Positions 9,041 to 18,152 of a DNA stretch of 64,000 nt are shown here, one piece after another. The notes beneath the pieces are model-generated. The model did not search any database and was not told the origin of the DNA. It saw only the letters and a program-made list of their open reading frames with translations. The stretch comes from Aliiroseovarius sp. F47248L (GTDB lineage Bacteria; Pseudomonadota; Alphaproteobacteria; Rhodobacterales; Rhodobacteraceae): positions 2,801,307 through 2,865,306 of the forward strand of contig NZ_JALKBF010000001.1 of assembly GCF_023016085.1 (NCBI RefSeq), written 5' to 3'. Positions within the stretch are counted from its first letter, which is position 1. Each line of letters starts with the position of its first letter. The translations under genes were made by a program, and so were the position numbers.

Positions 9041-9594
9041 GCGCTGATCTCCTCAACTGTCAGGTTGCCGTTGGTGTAAACGCAGATGTCAGCGGCAATT
9101 GCCATCGCCTTGCGCGCCAGGGCTTCTGCATCCAGATCGGTTTCCATCAGACCCCGCGCCGCGGCTAGCGCAAAGTTGCCACCTGATCCGATCGCGGCCA
9201 CGTCATGCTCCGGTTCCAGCACGTCGCCCGCGCCAGTGATCACAAGAAGCTCTTTGCCGTCTGTCACGATCAGCATGGCTTCGAGCTTTTGCAGATATTT
9301 GTCCGTGCGCCAGTCTTTCGCAAGCTCGACAGAGGCGCGGGCAAGCTGCCCCGGTGTCGCCTCAAGCTTCTTTTCCAAACGTTCCAGCAAAGTGAAGGCA
9401 TCCGCGGTGGATCCGGCAAACCCCGCGACCACATCAAACCCGCCCGGTGACAATTTACGCACCTTGCGCGCCGTGCCTTTGATGACGGTCTGGCCAAGAC
9501 TAACCTGTCCGTCGCCTGCTATTACCACTTTGCCACCCCTACGCACGCCAATGATCGTTGTGCCGTGCCAACCGGGAAAATCCGTTTCTGCCAT
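9037..9594 (-). CDS. hslV: HslV, peptidase subunit of the HslVU protease
   Basis: 185 residues from the ATG at 9594 (MAETDFPG), which has GGAGGC upstream; a longer frame to 9615 is less likely. HslV is a threonine protease of the proteasome-beta fold. The sequence [20 protein letters not shown] places the nucleophile at Thr12, so an 11-residue propeptide must be removed, unlike E. coli where only Met is cleaved. [20 protein letters not shown] is the family signature. Overlap with hslU indicates an operon. Confidence 0.96.
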   Translation of the reverse strand: MAETDFPGWHGTTIIGVRRGGKVVIAGDGQVSLGQTVIKGTARKVRKLSPGGFDVVAGFAGSTADAFTLLERLEKKLEATPGQLARASVELAKDWRTDKYLQKLEAMLIVTDGKELLVITGAGDVLEPEHDVAAIGSGGNFALAAARGLMETDLDAEALARKAMAIAADICVYTNGNLTVEEISA

Positions 9595-9617
9595 GTTGCC
9601 TCCGTTAATCTTCACCC

Positions 9618-9647
9618 TATATGGACGCGGGTGGCAGGTCAGACAAG
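9618..9647 (-). promoter_or_regulatory. candidate heat-shock (RpoH-type) promoter for hslVU
   Basis: On the minus strand, CTTGTC (9647-9642) is followed after exactly 17 bases by CCATATA (9624-9618), 23 bases before the hslV start. CTTG and CCATAT-like boxes with this spacing resemble alphaproteobacterial sigma-32 promoters, and hslVU is a classic heat-shock operon. The match is by eye only. Confidence 0.45.
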
Positions 9648-9691
9648 CACCCCGGCTTGTTCTTCTCCAGATCGGGGGCTAGCGTGCGAGC

Positions 9692-10612
9692 ATGTCGGTT
9701 GCCAAAATCCTCCGTGTCTATCTTGATCCCGAGCCGCTGCAACGCGCCCGGAATGGTAAGTTTAACGTGGTCAATAAGATTGCAGTCGCGTTGGAGAACC
9801 GCGGGTTTCGGATCGAATACCGCAAGAATAGTGACTTGGAGCGTTTGGCATCCGCCGCCCGCAATGGCTATGCGCTGTTTCTGATGGACGATCCGCTGCA
9901 CGCCAACGCATTGACCTTGCGGCGCAGCTATTTCTATCCGTTCTGGCGGATAGAGGCCACGGCCAAGCGTTGGGAGTTCGAGGTTGCAGAGAAGGATTTT
10001 GACCCCAACGTGATTAATCCCGATGTTGCCCGAGATTGGGCAGACAATTGGCGCAAGTGGTTGTTCAAGGGTGCCGCGTCACGAGTGACACGTGACGGTC
10101 CGATCTACATCCCGTTGCAAGGACGGCTGCTACAGCAGCGCAGTTTTCAGGCCGCCAGCCCGGTTGAGATGTTGACCCAGGTGGCGACCTGTTTTCCCGA
10201 TACACCTATTCTTGCGACCCTTCACCCTGCCGAGGTTTACACCCAGGCCGAACACAAGGCGCTGAACGATCTTGTGTCGCGCTACCCGAGCATCATGCTC
10301 GCGACCGGGCAGATGAACGATGCCCTTGCCAGATGCCGTTTCGTGGTGACACAAAACTCATCCGCCGCATTGTTCGGGTTCTTCTTTGGAAAGCCTGCCG
10401 TGTTGTTCAGCCGGATCGATTTCCATCACGTTGCCGCCAATGTGCACCCGCTTGGCGTGCAAGGGGCGTTTGATGCGGTCCAAACCATGAGGCCGGACTT
10501 CGACCGCTATCTTTATTGGTTCACGATGCTGAACGCGATTAAGGCGGATGCCGAGGATTGCGAGGATCAGATCCTGCGCATCCTGCGAAAACGCGGTTGG
10601 CAGGTGGATTAG
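9692..10612 (+). CDS. capsule-synthesis-like protein (KpsS/KpsC-type region), function uncertain
   Basis: 306 residues, no signal peptide. The C-terminal half has the pattern of capsular polysaccharide (Kdo-transferase-like) proteins: LATLHPAEVYTQAEHKAL, then CRFVVTQNSSAALFGFFFGKPAVLFSRIDFHHVA, that is, the H-P, Q/N-S-S and G-K-P elements. The N-terminal half (MSVAKILRVYLDPEPLQRARNG) is not recognised. The gene stands alone between hslV and hemH, far from the glycan genes at 35-44 kb. A role in assembling a surface polysaccharide is inference; it could equally be a lone glycosyltransferase. Confidence 0.55.
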   Translation: MSVAKILRVYLDPEPLQRARNGKFNVVNKIAVALENRGFRIEYRKNSDLERLASAARNGYALFLMDDPLHANALTLRRSYFYPFWRIEATAKRWEFEVAEKDFDPNVINPDVARDWADNWRKWLFKGAASRVTRDGPIYIPLQGRLLQQRSFQAASPVEMLTQVATCFPDTPILATLHPAEVYTQAEHKALNDLVSRYPSIMLATGQMNDALARCRFVVTQNSSAALFGFFFGKPAVLFSRIDFHHVAANVHPLGVQGAFDAVQTMRPDFDRYLYWFTMLNAIKADAEDCEDQILRILRKRGWQVD

Positions 10613-10615
10613 AGA

Positions 10616-11650
10616 CTATTCCAACCACCCGGCCAGGTTTCGTTCCGCCACACCCATCAGCGCCGCGATATGTGCGTCGTCGTCGTTCAGGCAGGGGATG
10701 TAGGTGAAGCTCTCGCCCCCTGCCTCGACAAACGCTTCCTGGATTTCTTCCTGGATCTCCTCAAGCGTCTCGATGCAATCGGCCGAGAAGGCCGGGGCGA
10801 TCACCGCGATGTTCTTCTTGCCGGCCTTGGCCAGCCGTGCGACCTCTTCCACCGTATAGGGCTTCAACCATTCTTCCGGCCCAAAGACCGATTGGAACGT
10901 TGTGGTGATGTCGTCATCATTCCAGCCCAGCCGCTCTTTCAGCAAGCGCGTGCTTTTCTGGCATTGGCAATGATACGGATCGCCCTGTTGCAGATAGCGT
11001 TCCGGCATTCCGTGATAGGATACGACCAGCAGATCGGGCTTCTTTTCCATCGCCGCATATCCGCGTTCTACTGACTGGGCCAGCGCGTCGATATAGGCGG
11101 GGTCGTCGAAATAGGGCGGGATCGTGCGGCTGGCGGGTTGCCATGTTTCGTCCATCAGGGCGCGGAAGAACTGGTCGTTCGCGGTGCCCATCGTGGCGCC
11201 CGCGTATTGTGGATACAGCGGGAAGAACAGGATGCGATCACAGCCCGCAGCCACCATATCCTGCACCTTCGACTTGGTCGATGGGTTGCCATAGCGCATA
11301 CAGAAATCAGTGACTATTTCTGTGCCAAACCGCTTTTCTAACCCGGCGCGCAGCTTGATAATCTGTTGCTTGGTGATCGTCATCAGGGGGCTTTCGCCCT
11401 GTTCTTCGTTCCAGATCGACTTATACGCTTCGCCTGATGAAAAGGGGCGTTTGGTTAGAATGATTCCTTGCAAGATCGGCTGCCATTTCCACGCGGGATA
11501 GTCGATCACGCGCTTGTCTGACAGAAACTCATTCAGATAGCGGCGCATCGACCAATAATCATAACCATCTGGCGTGCCGAGGTTGGCAAACAGAACGCCG
11601 ACCTTGCGGGCAGGCAGTGTGGGGTGGTCAGCTGGCTTCTTCATGATCAT
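10616..11650 (-). CDS. hemH: ferrochelatase
   Basis: 344 residues from the ATG at 11650 (MIMKKPADH), chosen because GGAG lies seven bases upstream; a frame to 11680 adds ten residues without a better site. HemH inserts Fe2+ into protoporphyrin IX, the last step of haem synthesis. VGVLFANLGTPDG at the N-terminus, SYHGMPERY carrying the catalytic His, and the C-terminal PAFSADCIETLEEI are family hallmarks. It is transcribed after the NDUFAF5-like gene (51-base gap) and is convergent with the capsule-like gene. Confidence 0.96.
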   Translation of the reverse strand: MIMKKPADHPTLPARKVGVLFANLGTPDGYDYWSMRRYLNEFLSDKRVIDYPAWKWQPILQGIILTKRPFSSGEAYKSIWNEEQGESPLMTITKQQIIKLRAGLEKRFGTEIVTDFCMRYGNPSTKSKVQDMVAAGCDRILFFPLYPQYAGATMGTANDQFFRALMDETWQPASRTIPPYFDDPAYIDALAQSVERGYAAMEKKPDLLVVSYHGMPERYLQQGDPYHCQCQKSTRLLKERLGWNDDDITTTFQSVFGPEEWLKPYTVEEVARLAKAGKKNIAVIAPAFSADCIETLEEIQEEIQEAFVEAGGESFTYIPCLNDDDAHIAALMGVAERNLAGWLE

Positions 11651-11701
11651 GTCTACGCTCCGTTTCTCACCTTGGATCAATCGCGGGCTGAGGAAGAGGT
11701 G

Positions 11702-12535
11702 TCAATCGGTCAATTTGGTCTCGTCCGTGCCCAACGCATCGGCCAGCCGCGCGGCGGCGGATCCGGGGCGTAGCGGTTTAGGCTGGCTGTCATCGGGCGC
11801 CCAGCCGGTCAGAAAGACCAGATCGAAGCTGGCGGACACACGTCCATCTTCTGCCCCGAAGTGTTGGGCATACCGATCATTGACTATGGTAAGGAAGCTT
11901 CGCGACAGCGGCTTTAGCAGTCTCTGATCCAGCGCATTTCGCTCTCCCATCAGGCGCAGATCGCGGATCAGGGCGGTGGCATCGGGATATGTGACTTGGC
12001 GCAGATCGCTATCGGCCACAGGCAGCGCGAAGCCTGCACGTTGCAGCAATGCGCCAAGATCGCGAATTTCACCCATCGGCAGGATACGGGGGGACAGGCC
12101 GCCCGTCATTTCGATCTCGACTTCGGCCAGCACGGCGCGCAGTTCGGCCAGGGTCTGGCCGCCAAACAGCACGCCAAGGAACAGCCCATCTGGCACCAGC
12201 GCGCGTTTGGCCTGAATCAATTGCCCGACCGGATCATTTGCCCAATGCAGCGAAAGACCGTGGATCACCAGATCATGTGCGCCGACTTCAAGGTCGATCG
12301 TATCGTTATCTTCTACTACTTTGGCCTCGGGGAAGGCACGTCCCCAGGTTTCCGGAAAACCTGTCACGACAGCGGGTTTGGTAAACGTTCTGTTAACCTC
12401 TGTCAGGCGATCCTTAACCTCATCCGCCGCGAGGTTTTGCAAAAACAACCCGTCCAGCGTGGCGCGACTGCGATTGCGGGCAAGCTGAGCAGGATCGGTC
12501 AATCGGGGCGGAGAATTGGGATCGGTCTGTATCAT
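11702..12535 (-). CDS. NDUFAF5-like SAM-dependent methyltransferase-family protein
   Basis: 277 residues. The segment GGLSPRILPMGEIRDLGALLQRAGF and the preceding LHWANDPVGQLIQAKRALVPDGLF match the NDUFAF5/BioC-like family; the mitochondrial member modifies an arginine of a complex I subunit. Oddly, the glycine-rich SAM motif expected near residues 40-55 is not evident; the region reads PAVVTGFPETWGRAF. The start is the ATG at 12535 (MIQTDPNSPP); the long frame upstream lies over comF. It is divergent from comF with only about 30 bases between. Biochemical role in this organism unproven. Confidence 0.75.
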   Translation of the reverse strand: MIQTDPNSPPRLTDPAQLARNRSRATLDGLFLQNLAADEVKDRLTEVNRTFTKPAVVTGFPETWGRAFPEAKVVEDNDTIDLEVGAHDLVIHGLSLHWANDPVGQLIQAKRALVPDGLFLGVLFGGQTLAELRAVLAEVEIEMTGGLSPRILPMGEIRDLGALLQRAGFALPVADSDLRQVTYPDATALIRDLRLMGERNALDQRLLKPLSRSFLTIVNDRYAQHFGAEDGRVSASFDLVFLTGWAPDDSQPKPLRPGSAAARLADALGTDETKLTD

Positions 12536-12565
12536 GGGCGCGGACCATAGATGGAAGGTTGGAAA

Positions 12566-13282
12566 ATGCAATCGGCGCTTGGCGTTCTGTATCCTCCGCA
12601 ATGCGTCAGTTGCGATGCACCCACGGACGCTAATTTTGCGCTCTGCGGTCAATGCTGGCGCGAGACTCCGTTTGTTGAAGGTCTGGTCTGTGATCTCTGT
12701 GGCGATCCCCTGCCTGGTGAGGATGACGGAACGCCAGCCCATTGCGACGCGTGTCTCGCTGCAAACCGGCCTTGGCAACAGGGTCGGGCCGCGATGGTCT
12801 ATGATGGTAACGCGCGGCGATTGGTTCTGGCCTTGAAGCACGGCGATCGGCCTGAACTTGCCCGTGCCGCTGCCCCTTGGCTGGTCCGTTCTGCGATCCC
12901 TTTAACCTGTCCCGACACCCTGATCGTGCCGATGCCGATCCATTGGACGCGGCTGTTGCGACGGCGATACAATCAATCAGCCGAGCTTGCTCGGTTTCTG
13001 GCGCGGGCTTTAAATATCAAGCACATCCCTGATGCGCTTCAGCGGACAAAGCGGACACGCCCTCATGACGGAATGGATATCGACGCACGGTTCGCCAACA
13101 TGCAGGGGGCAATCGGTCCGCACCCAAAGCGGGGTGGCTCACTTGCTGGGCGAAAGGTGCTTTTGTTGGATGATGTCATGACGTCGGGGGCCAGTTTTGA
13201 TGCCGCCACGCGCGCCTGTTTTGCAGCGGGCGCGGATCACGTAAATGTGCTTACCCTTGCCCGCGTGACACGGGGCGCATAG
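12566..13282 (+). CDS. comF: ComF family phosphoribosyltransferase-like protein
   Basis: 238 residues from ATG 12566 (MQSALGVLYPPQC), which has GGAAGG upstream; an ATG at 12551 would add five residues. The N-terminus carries CxxC pairs (CVSC, CGQC, CDLCGDP, CDAC), suggesting a small zinc-binding domain. The C-terminus is a PRTase domain with VLLLDDVMTSGASFDA. ComF proteins support natural transformation or fork repair in some bacteria; the role here is unknown. Followed by grxC after 48 bases. Confidence 0.9.
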   Translation: MQSALGVLYPPQCVSCDAPTDANFALCGQCWRETPFVEGLVCDLCGDPLPGEDDGTPAHCDACLAANRPWQQGRAAMVYDGNARRLVLALKHGDRPELARAAAPWLVRSAIPLTCPDTLIVPMPIHWTRLLRRRYNQSAELARFLARALNIKHIPDALQRTKRTRPHDGMDIDARFANMQGAIGPHPKRGGSLAGRKVLLLDDVMTSGASFDAATRACFAAGADHVNVLTLARVTRGA

Positions 13283-13330
13283 GTTTCGGACGTTCTGGCC
13301 GCCCTGGCCTGTCATGATACGGAGCCACCC

Positions 13331-13588
13331 ATGCAGTCTGTCACCATTTATACCTCGCAACTTTGCGGATATTGCCACGCGGCTAAGCGTCTTTTGAACA
13401 GTAAAGACGTGTCATTTGACGAGATTGACGTGATGATGAACCCGGACAAGCGGCAAGAGATGATGCAGCGGGCAAATGGCCGGCACACGGTGCCACAGGT
13501 CTTCGTCGGAGACACACATGTGGGCGGATATGACGATCTGGCAGCGTTGGAGCGTCAGGGTAAACTTGACCCTTTGCTGGCGGGTTAG
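13331..13588 (+). CDS. grxC: glutaredoxin 3
   Basis: 85 residues, one thioredoxin-fold domain. Active-site CGYC at residues 12-15, and the glutathione-binding TVPQVFVGDTHVGGYDD segment with cis-proline and GG. It reduces disulphides and mixed glutathione disulphides in the cytosol. Two bases separate its stop from the next start, so it is in one operon with the nitrilase-marR-acetyltransferase genes. Confidence 0.95.
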   Translation: MQSVTIYTSQLCGYCHAAKRLLNSKDVSFDEIDVMMNPDKRQEMMQRANGRHTVPQVFVGDTHVGGYDDLAALERQGKLDPLLAG

Positions 13589-13591
13589 TGC

Positions 13592-14410
13592 ATGAAGACA
13601 GCTCTTATCCAGTTCACAGCAGGCGAGGATCCGGACACGAACCTGACGACGGTGCGCCGCATGGTTCGTGACTCCGTCGAGGCTGGAGCCGAGTTTGTTT
13701 TGACGCCAGAGGTCAGCAATATCTTGTCCACCAGCCGCAAATACCAGGCACAAGTTTTGCACAAAGAGGCGGATGATCCGTTTCTGAACACGATGCGGGA
13801 TGATGCCGCCGCGCTGGGCATATGGCTTCTGATCGGGTCGCTCGCACTGAAAACCGGCGATGCTGACGGTTGCTTTGCCAACCGGTCGTTCCTGATCACG
13901 CCTGAGGGCAAGATCGCCGCGCGATATGATAAGATCCACATGTTCGATGTCGAAATTGACGCGACCGAATCCTATCGCGAAAGCGCTGCCTTTCGCCCCG
14001 GCGCGCGTGCGGTTTTGGCAGACACGCCTTTTGGCAAGATCGGGTTGTCCATCTGCTACGATATGCGCTTTCCACATCTGTTTCGCAGGCTCGCCAAAGC
14101 AGGCGCGACCATCATCACCGCGCCTGCCGCGTTTTCGCCTGTCACCGGCAAGGCGCATTGGGAAAGTCTGCTGCGGGCCCGCGCGATTGAAAATGGTGTG
14201 TTCATTCTGGCCCCAGCGCAATGCGGACAAAACGGGCCGAAGCGTGCGACGCATGGGCATTCTTTGATTGTTTCGCCCTGGGGCGAGGTTCTGGCCGATG
14301 GCGGGAATGAGCCTGGCATCACAATGGTTGATCTTGACCTTGAGGACGTGGGAAGGTCGCGCCGACGCGTGCCGTCGCTTGACCATGATCGTGAATTTGA
14401 GGGCCCATGA
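13592..14410 (+). CDS. carbon-nitrogen hydrolase (Nit1-like, probable deaminated-glutathione amidase)
   Basis: 272 residues of the nitrilase superfamily. The catalytic triad is visible as Glu40 (LTPEVSN), Lys114 (YDKIHMFDV) and Cys155 (GLSICYDMRFP). The YDKIHMFDVEI signature is that of the Nit branch, whose members hydrolyse deaminated glutathione as metabolite repair. Lying directly after grxC fits a glutathione link, but the substrate is inferred. Its stop overlaps the marR start. Confidence 0.88.
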   Translation: MKTALIQFTAGEDPDTNLTTVRRMVRDSVEAGAEFVLTPEVSNILSTSRKYQAQVLHKEADDPFLNTMRDDAAALGIWLLIGSLALKTGDADGCFANRSFLITPEGKIAARYDKIHMFDVEIDATESYRESAAFRPGARAVLADTPFGKIGLSICYDMRFPHLFRRLAKAGATIITAPAAFSPVTGKAHWESLLRARAIENGVFILAPAQCGQNGPKRATHGHSLIVSPWGEVLADGGNEPGITMVDLDLEDVGRSRRRVPSLDHDREFEGP

Positions 14411-14856
14411 TGTCAGAAAGCTCGGTTGATACCCTTTCGGTCGCCCTGTTCAGTGAAATGTTCATGGCCGACCAACTGGCGCGCAACCGCCTGTCAAAGG
14501 CGCTGCCCAAGGGGATGGAGCTGAGCCATTTCTCTGTGCTGAACCATCTAGCGCGGCTGAACGAAGAAAAAAGCCCGGCACAGTTGGCAAAGGCTTTTCA
14601 TGTGACGCGTGGTGCAATGACCAACACGCTGAACAAGCTGGAATGGGCAGGGCATGTGCATATCCGTCCGGACTGGGACGATGCGCGGCGCAAATTCGTG
14701 ACGATCTCGCCCTCGGGCCGCGCCGCGCGGGATGCGGCGCTTCATGCGATTACACCGATCATCGGCAACATGGTCACGAAGATTGGCACAGACAGGGTGC
14801 GCAATGCCTTGCCGGTCCTGCGCGAGATGCGCCAGTTGCTCAGTGATATCGAATGA
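14407..14856 (+). CDS. MarR-family transcriptional regulator
   Basis: 149 residues. Winged-helix core: LSHFSVLNHLARLNEEKSPAQLAKAFHVTRGAMTNTLNKLEWAGHVHIRPDWDDARRKFVTISPSG, with the recognition helix around VTRGAMTNTLNKLE and the D-x-R-D-x-R-like wing. MarR proteins are dimeric repressors usually responding to small ligands and acting on adjacent genes. It is coupled at both ends, to the nitrilase and the acetyltransferase, so it may control them. No operator was identified. Confidence 0.9.
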   Translation: MMSESSVDTLSVALFSEMFMADQLARNRLSKALPKGMELSHFSVLNHLARLNEEKSPAQLAKAFHVTRGAMTNTLNKLEWAGHVHIRPDWDDARRKFVTISPSGRAARDAALHAITPIIGNMVTKIGTDRVRNALPVLREMRQLLSDIE

Positions 14857-15635
14857 AGTCGCTTGAGTTTGCCACCGACCTTTTGGTTCAGGCGGGTCAA
14901 ACCAATGTAGCGCACTATGATGATCGTATCGTGCAGACCACCCCGGATGAGCCGAATTTCTGGTTTGGCAATCGTGTGATCTTCTGCGAACCGCCAACAG
15001 ATGCAAACGCGTTGATCGAGCAGTTCTCTGCGGATGTTCCTTCTGCTCATCATATTTGTATTGGGTGGGATATCCCAAACCTGCCGCGTGACAGTGTTGC
15101 AAAGGTGTTCGACGGATCAGGGCTGCGCATCGAACAATCTGACACTTTGGCTTTATGCGGTGATCTGAACCGGGCGCAAACCCCTGATGGTCTGACAATA
15201 CGCCCGCTGACCAGCGCCAAAGACTGGGCACAGAGCGCGGCGATTTCAAAGGTCGATCTGATCAAGGACGGCGCACCCGTGCGCGGCATGGACAACTATC
15301 TTCGCCAGAAAACCCTTTCTCGCCGAACGCAAATCTCCAATGGTCTTGGGCAGTGGTTCGGTGCATTCGACGATGATCGGCTGGTCGGGGATATGGGGAT
15401 CTTTCACGATGACAAACTAATCCGCTATCAATCGGTCCAGACGCATGAAAACTATCGGCGGCGCGGGGTATGTTCGGCGCTGTTGTGTGCCAGTCTGGAT
15501 TGGGCTAGGGCGCGCGCGTCGAAGGCACTGCCTGTCATTGTCGCCCATTCAGACAGTGATGCTGGGCGGCTGTATCGCCGCGCGGGGTTTGAATTGGCTG
15601 AAACGACGATGAGCGTTTATCGACCGCCGCATTAA
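14853..15635 (+). CDS. GNAT-family N-acetyltransferase
   Basis: 260 residues. The C-terminal half carries a GNAT fold: [35 protein letters not shown], with the acetyl-CoA loop RRRGVCSA, and a closing [18 protein letters not shown]. The N-terminal half (to about residue 110) is not recognised and may be a second, degenerate acyltransferase-like domain. Overlaps marR by four bases and is convergent with ubiG by four bases. Substrate unknown. Confidence 0.83.
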   Translation: MKSLEFATDLLVQAGQTNVAHYDDRIVQTTPDEPNFWFGNRVIFCEPPTDANALIEQFSADVPSAHHICIGWDIPNLPRDSVAKVFDGSGLRIEQSDTLALCGDLNRAQTPDGLTIRPLTSAKDWAQSAAISKVDLIKDGAPVRGMDNYLRQKTLSRRTQISNGLGQWFGAFDDDRLVGDMGIFHDDKLIRYQSVQTHENYRRRGVCSALLCASLDWARARASKALPVIVAHSDSDAGRLYRRAGFELAETTMSVYRPPH

Positions 15636-16384
15636 GCCTTTGGCTTCACGCTTGCCATCGCATAGTTGACCGTCAGGTCGCGGTCCGAGATTGACCAGCT
15701 CCACCCTAGCGGGTTGAACACCATTCCTTTGCGGTCAACCTCGGTCAGTCCCGCCTTGGCGATCAGATCAGCCAGTTCATCCGGGGTGATGAATTTCGAC
15801 CATTCATGCGTGCCCTTGGGCAGCCAGCGCATGACATGTTCTGCCCCCACGATGGCAACCATAAAGCTTTTTGGATTGCGATTGATTGTCGATGCGATCA
15901 TCAATCCGCCCGGTTTCAGCAGCTTCCGGCAGGCAGTCAAATAGGCCAGCGGGTCGGCCACATGTTCGACCACTTCCATATTCAGAATCACGTCAAACTG
16001 CTCGCCTGCATCGGCCAGCGCCTCGGCGGTGGTGTGGCGATAATCTATGTCCAGCCCCATCTGTTCGGCGTGAACCTGAGCAACCGGAATATTACCCGCA
16101 GCCGCGTCTGCGCCGACAACTTCGGCCCCCAAGCGGGCCATTGGTTCAGACAGCAGCCCCCCGCCGCAGCCGATATCCAGAATTCGCAGGCCCTTGAAGG
16201 GCTTAATCTCGACCAAATCGCGACCAAATTCGGCAGCAATCTGGTTCGTGATGTAATCCAGACGCACCGGGTTCATCATGTGCAATGGCTTGAACTTGCC
16301 GGTCGGATCCCACCATTCGGCAGCCATGGCTTCGAATTTGGCAACTTCGGCGGGGTCAACGGTGGTTTGGGTGTCAGCACTCAT
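15632..16384 (-). CDS. ubiG: bifunctional ubiquinone O-methyltransferase
   Basis: 250 residues from ATG 16384 (MSADTQTTV). UbiG performs both O-methylations in ubiquinone synthesis. SAM-binding [25 protein letters not shown], then [12 protein letters not shown] and [14 protein letters not shown] are the classic motifs I-III. The N-terminal [23 protein letters not shown] is family specific. Divergent from the peptidase gene with a 56-base gap. Confidence 0.96.
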   Translation of the reverse strand: MSADTQTTVDPAEVAKFEAMAAEWWDPTGKFKPLHMMNPVRLDYITNQIAAEFGRDLVEIKPFKGLRILDIGCGGGLLSEPMARLGAEVVGADAAAGNIPVAQVHAEQMGLDIDYRHTTAEALADAGEQFDVILNMEVVEHVADPLAYLTACRKLLKPGGLMIASTINRNPKSFMVAIVGAEHVMRWLPKGTHEWSKFITPDELADLIAKAGLTEVDRKGMVFNPLGWSWSISDRDLTVNYAMASVKPKA

Positions 16385-16440
16385 CAAGGGCGACTTTCTT
16401 TCTGTTGGCGGGCGCGGCCGTGTCAATATATAGATGACAT

Positions 16441-17430
16441 ATGGACAAGGCCGCAGGAAAAAACAACGCCACGCCCCGGCTACACCCCCCGATCGACCCG
16501 TTTGATCGGCGTATGCTGGATGTGGGTGATGGGCACCGGATCTATGTCGAACAAAGCGGCAATCCGCACGGCATCCCCGTCGTTGTGTTTCATGGCGGGC
16601 CGGGGGGTGGATCGTCGCCTGCGATGCGGCGGTTTTTCAACCCAGAGGATTATCGTATCATCCTGTTTGATCAGCGCGGCTGTGGTCGTTCGCGCCCCCA
16701 TGCCAGCATCGAGGCTAACACCACATGGCATCTTGTTCAGGATATCGAACATATCCGACTGACCCTTGGTATTGATCGCTGGGTCGTGTTCGGTGGTTCT
16801 TGGGGCGCAACGCTGGCGTTGATCTATGCGCAATCGCACCCATCCCGCGTGGCGTGGCTGGTGTTGCGCGGTGTGTTCATGGCAACGCAGGCCGAACTGA
16901 CGTGGTTCTATGGTGGCGGCGCTGGGCGGTTTTGGCCCGAATTGTGGGAACGCTTCGAAAGTCTGATTCCCGAAGACGAGAGACACGACATGATCGCTGC
17001 CTATAACCGGCGTCTGTTTTCGGGTAAGTCGGGAGAAGAGGCGCGGTATGCCAAGGCTTGGACCGGCTGGGAAAACGCGCTGGCGTCGATCAACAACACC
17101 GGCACGATGATCGACAGCCCAGCGGACTACGCCCGCGCCTTCGCCCGGCTGGAAAACCACTATTTCACCCACGGCGCGTTTCTTGAGGCGGATGGCCAGA
17201 TATTACGAGATTTGCCCAAGATCGCGCATATTCCCGGCACCATAGTGCAGGGTCGGCATGACATGATTTGCCCGCCGACCACCGCCTGGCAGCTTCATCA
17301 GCGCTGGCCGTCCTCGGACCTTCGTATGATCCATATGGCAGGCCATGCGCTGTCCGAGCGCGGCATCGCAGATGAATTGGTCCGCACGATGGAGAAACTG
17401 GCCCGACAGCGCGATACATTGGGGGCGTAG
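16441..17430 (+). CDS. pip: proline iminopeptidase (peptidase family S33)
   Basis: 329 residues. It removes N-terminal proline from peptides in the cytosol. The oxyanion HGGPGGG and the catalytic Ser120 in [10 protein letters not shown] are present, as are an Asp in [10 protein letters not shown] and His in HMAGHALSE. The [12 protein letters not shown] segment is diagnostic for the family. The start MDKAAGKNN lies in the short divergent gap with ubiG. The rimP leader begins about 10 bases after its stop. Confidence 0.93.
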   Translation: MDKAAGKNNATPRLHPPIDPFDRRMLDVGDGHRIYVEQSGNPHGIPVVVFHGGPGGGSSPAMRRFFNPEDYRIILFDQRGCGRSRPHASIEANTTWHLVQDIEHIRLTLGIDRWVVFGGSWGATLALIYAQSHPSRVAWLVLRGVFMATQAELTWFYGGGAGRFWPELWERFESLIPEDERHDMIAAYNRRLFSGKSGEEARYAKAWTGWENALASINNTGTMIDSPADYARAFARLENHYFTHGAFLEADGQILRDLPKIAHIPGTIVQGRHDMICPPTTAWQLHQRWPSSDLRMIHMAGHALSERGIADELVRTMEKLARQRDTLGA

Positions 17431-17440
17431 CAGACTCAGC

Positions 17441-17469
17441 TTGCATCCCGCCTATAACTGACCTATATC
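17441..17469 (+). promoter_or_regulatory. candidate promoter of the rimP-nusA-infB operon
   Basis: TTGCAT (17441-17446) and TATATC (17464-17469) are separated by exactly 17 bases, a sigma-70-like arrangement just after the pip stop. It would give a leader of roughly 85 bases before rimP. The -35 box is weak (TTG only). Confidence 0.4.
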
Positions 17470-17486
17470 CCCTTTCAACAGCGGCG

Positions 17487-17548
17487 CTTCGGCCTCCACC
17501 CCCGAAGTTCCACCGGAAATTCCGACGGGCCCGCTGGCCCGTTTTTTT
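17487..17548 (+). terminator. structured leader with intrinsic terminator in front of rimP
   Basis: Three successive hairpins: CTTCGG (17487-17492) with CCGAAG (17502-17507); CGGAA (17514-17518) with TTCCG (17520-17524); and ACGGGCC (17525-17531) with GGCCCGT (17536-17542), which runs into seven T residues (17542-17548). The last is a canonical intrinsic terminator. It ends only 16 bases before the rimP GTG, leaving no space for a promoter downstream, so rimP transcripts must read through it. It may therefore be an attenuator as well as the pip terminator. Confidence 0.7.
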
Positions 17549-17563
17549 GTTTTGGAGATGCGT

Positions 17564-18148
17564 GTGAGCAACCTTGTTGCCAAAGCAGCCATAGACCGGC
17601 GTCTTGCCGAGATCGTCCAGCCCGTGATCGAAGGGATGGGATTTGAACTTGTGCGCCTGCGTCTGATGGGCGGCAAGACACCCACTTTGCAGATTATGGC
17701 TGAACGGCCCGATGGCGGGATCGAAGTCGATGAATGTGCCGATATTTCCACTGCCGTCAGCGCGTTGCTGGATGTCGAAGACCCGATTGAGGATAACTAT
17801 ACACTCGAAGTCGGCTCGCCCGGTATTGATCGCCCCCTTACCCGCCTGAAAGATTTTGCGGATTGGAGCGGTTATATTGCCAAGATCGAAACATCCGAAC
17901 TGATCGACGGCCGCAAGCGCTTCAAGGGCGAATTGGCGGGTGTTGACGGCAATGACGTGCTGATCGAGATTGAGAATAAAGGTGAAACAGTCACCATTGG
18001 GCTTGATTTTGATTGGCTGTCAGAGGCCAAGCTGGTCTTGACAGATGACCTTATTCGCAAAGTTCTGAACCAGCGCAAAGACATGGGTCAGATCGACGAA
18101 ACGCAATTTGACGAAATTCAAGAAATAACCGGTTCCGAGGAGGACTGA
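17564..18148 (+). CDS. rimP: ribosome maturation factor RimP
   Basis: 194 residues. RimP is needed for 30S subunit maturation. The start taken is GTG 17564 (reading [13 protein letters not shown]), since GGAG lies six bases upstream; an in-frame ATG at 17558 directly abuts this site and is less suitable. N-terminal domain with [22 protein letters not shown] and [20 protein letters not shown]-terminal SH3-like domain. First gene of rimP-nusA-ylxR-infB, with five bases to nusA. Confidence 0.93.
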   Translation: MSNLVAKAAIDRRLAEIVQPVIEGMGFELVRLRLMGGKTPTLQIMAERPDGGIEVDECADISTAVSALLDVEDPIEDNYTLEVGSPGIDRPLTRLKDFADWSGYIAKIETSELIDGRKRFKGELAGVDGNDVLIEIENKGETVTIGLDFDWLSEAKLVLTDDLIRKVLNQRKDMGQIDETQFDEIQEITGSEED

Positions 18149-18152
18149 ACCC

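Noticed and set aside
12536..12841. 102-residue N-terminal extension of the NDUFAF5-like gene
   Set aside because: It lies antisense to comF; codon pattern and family length favour the ATG at 12535.
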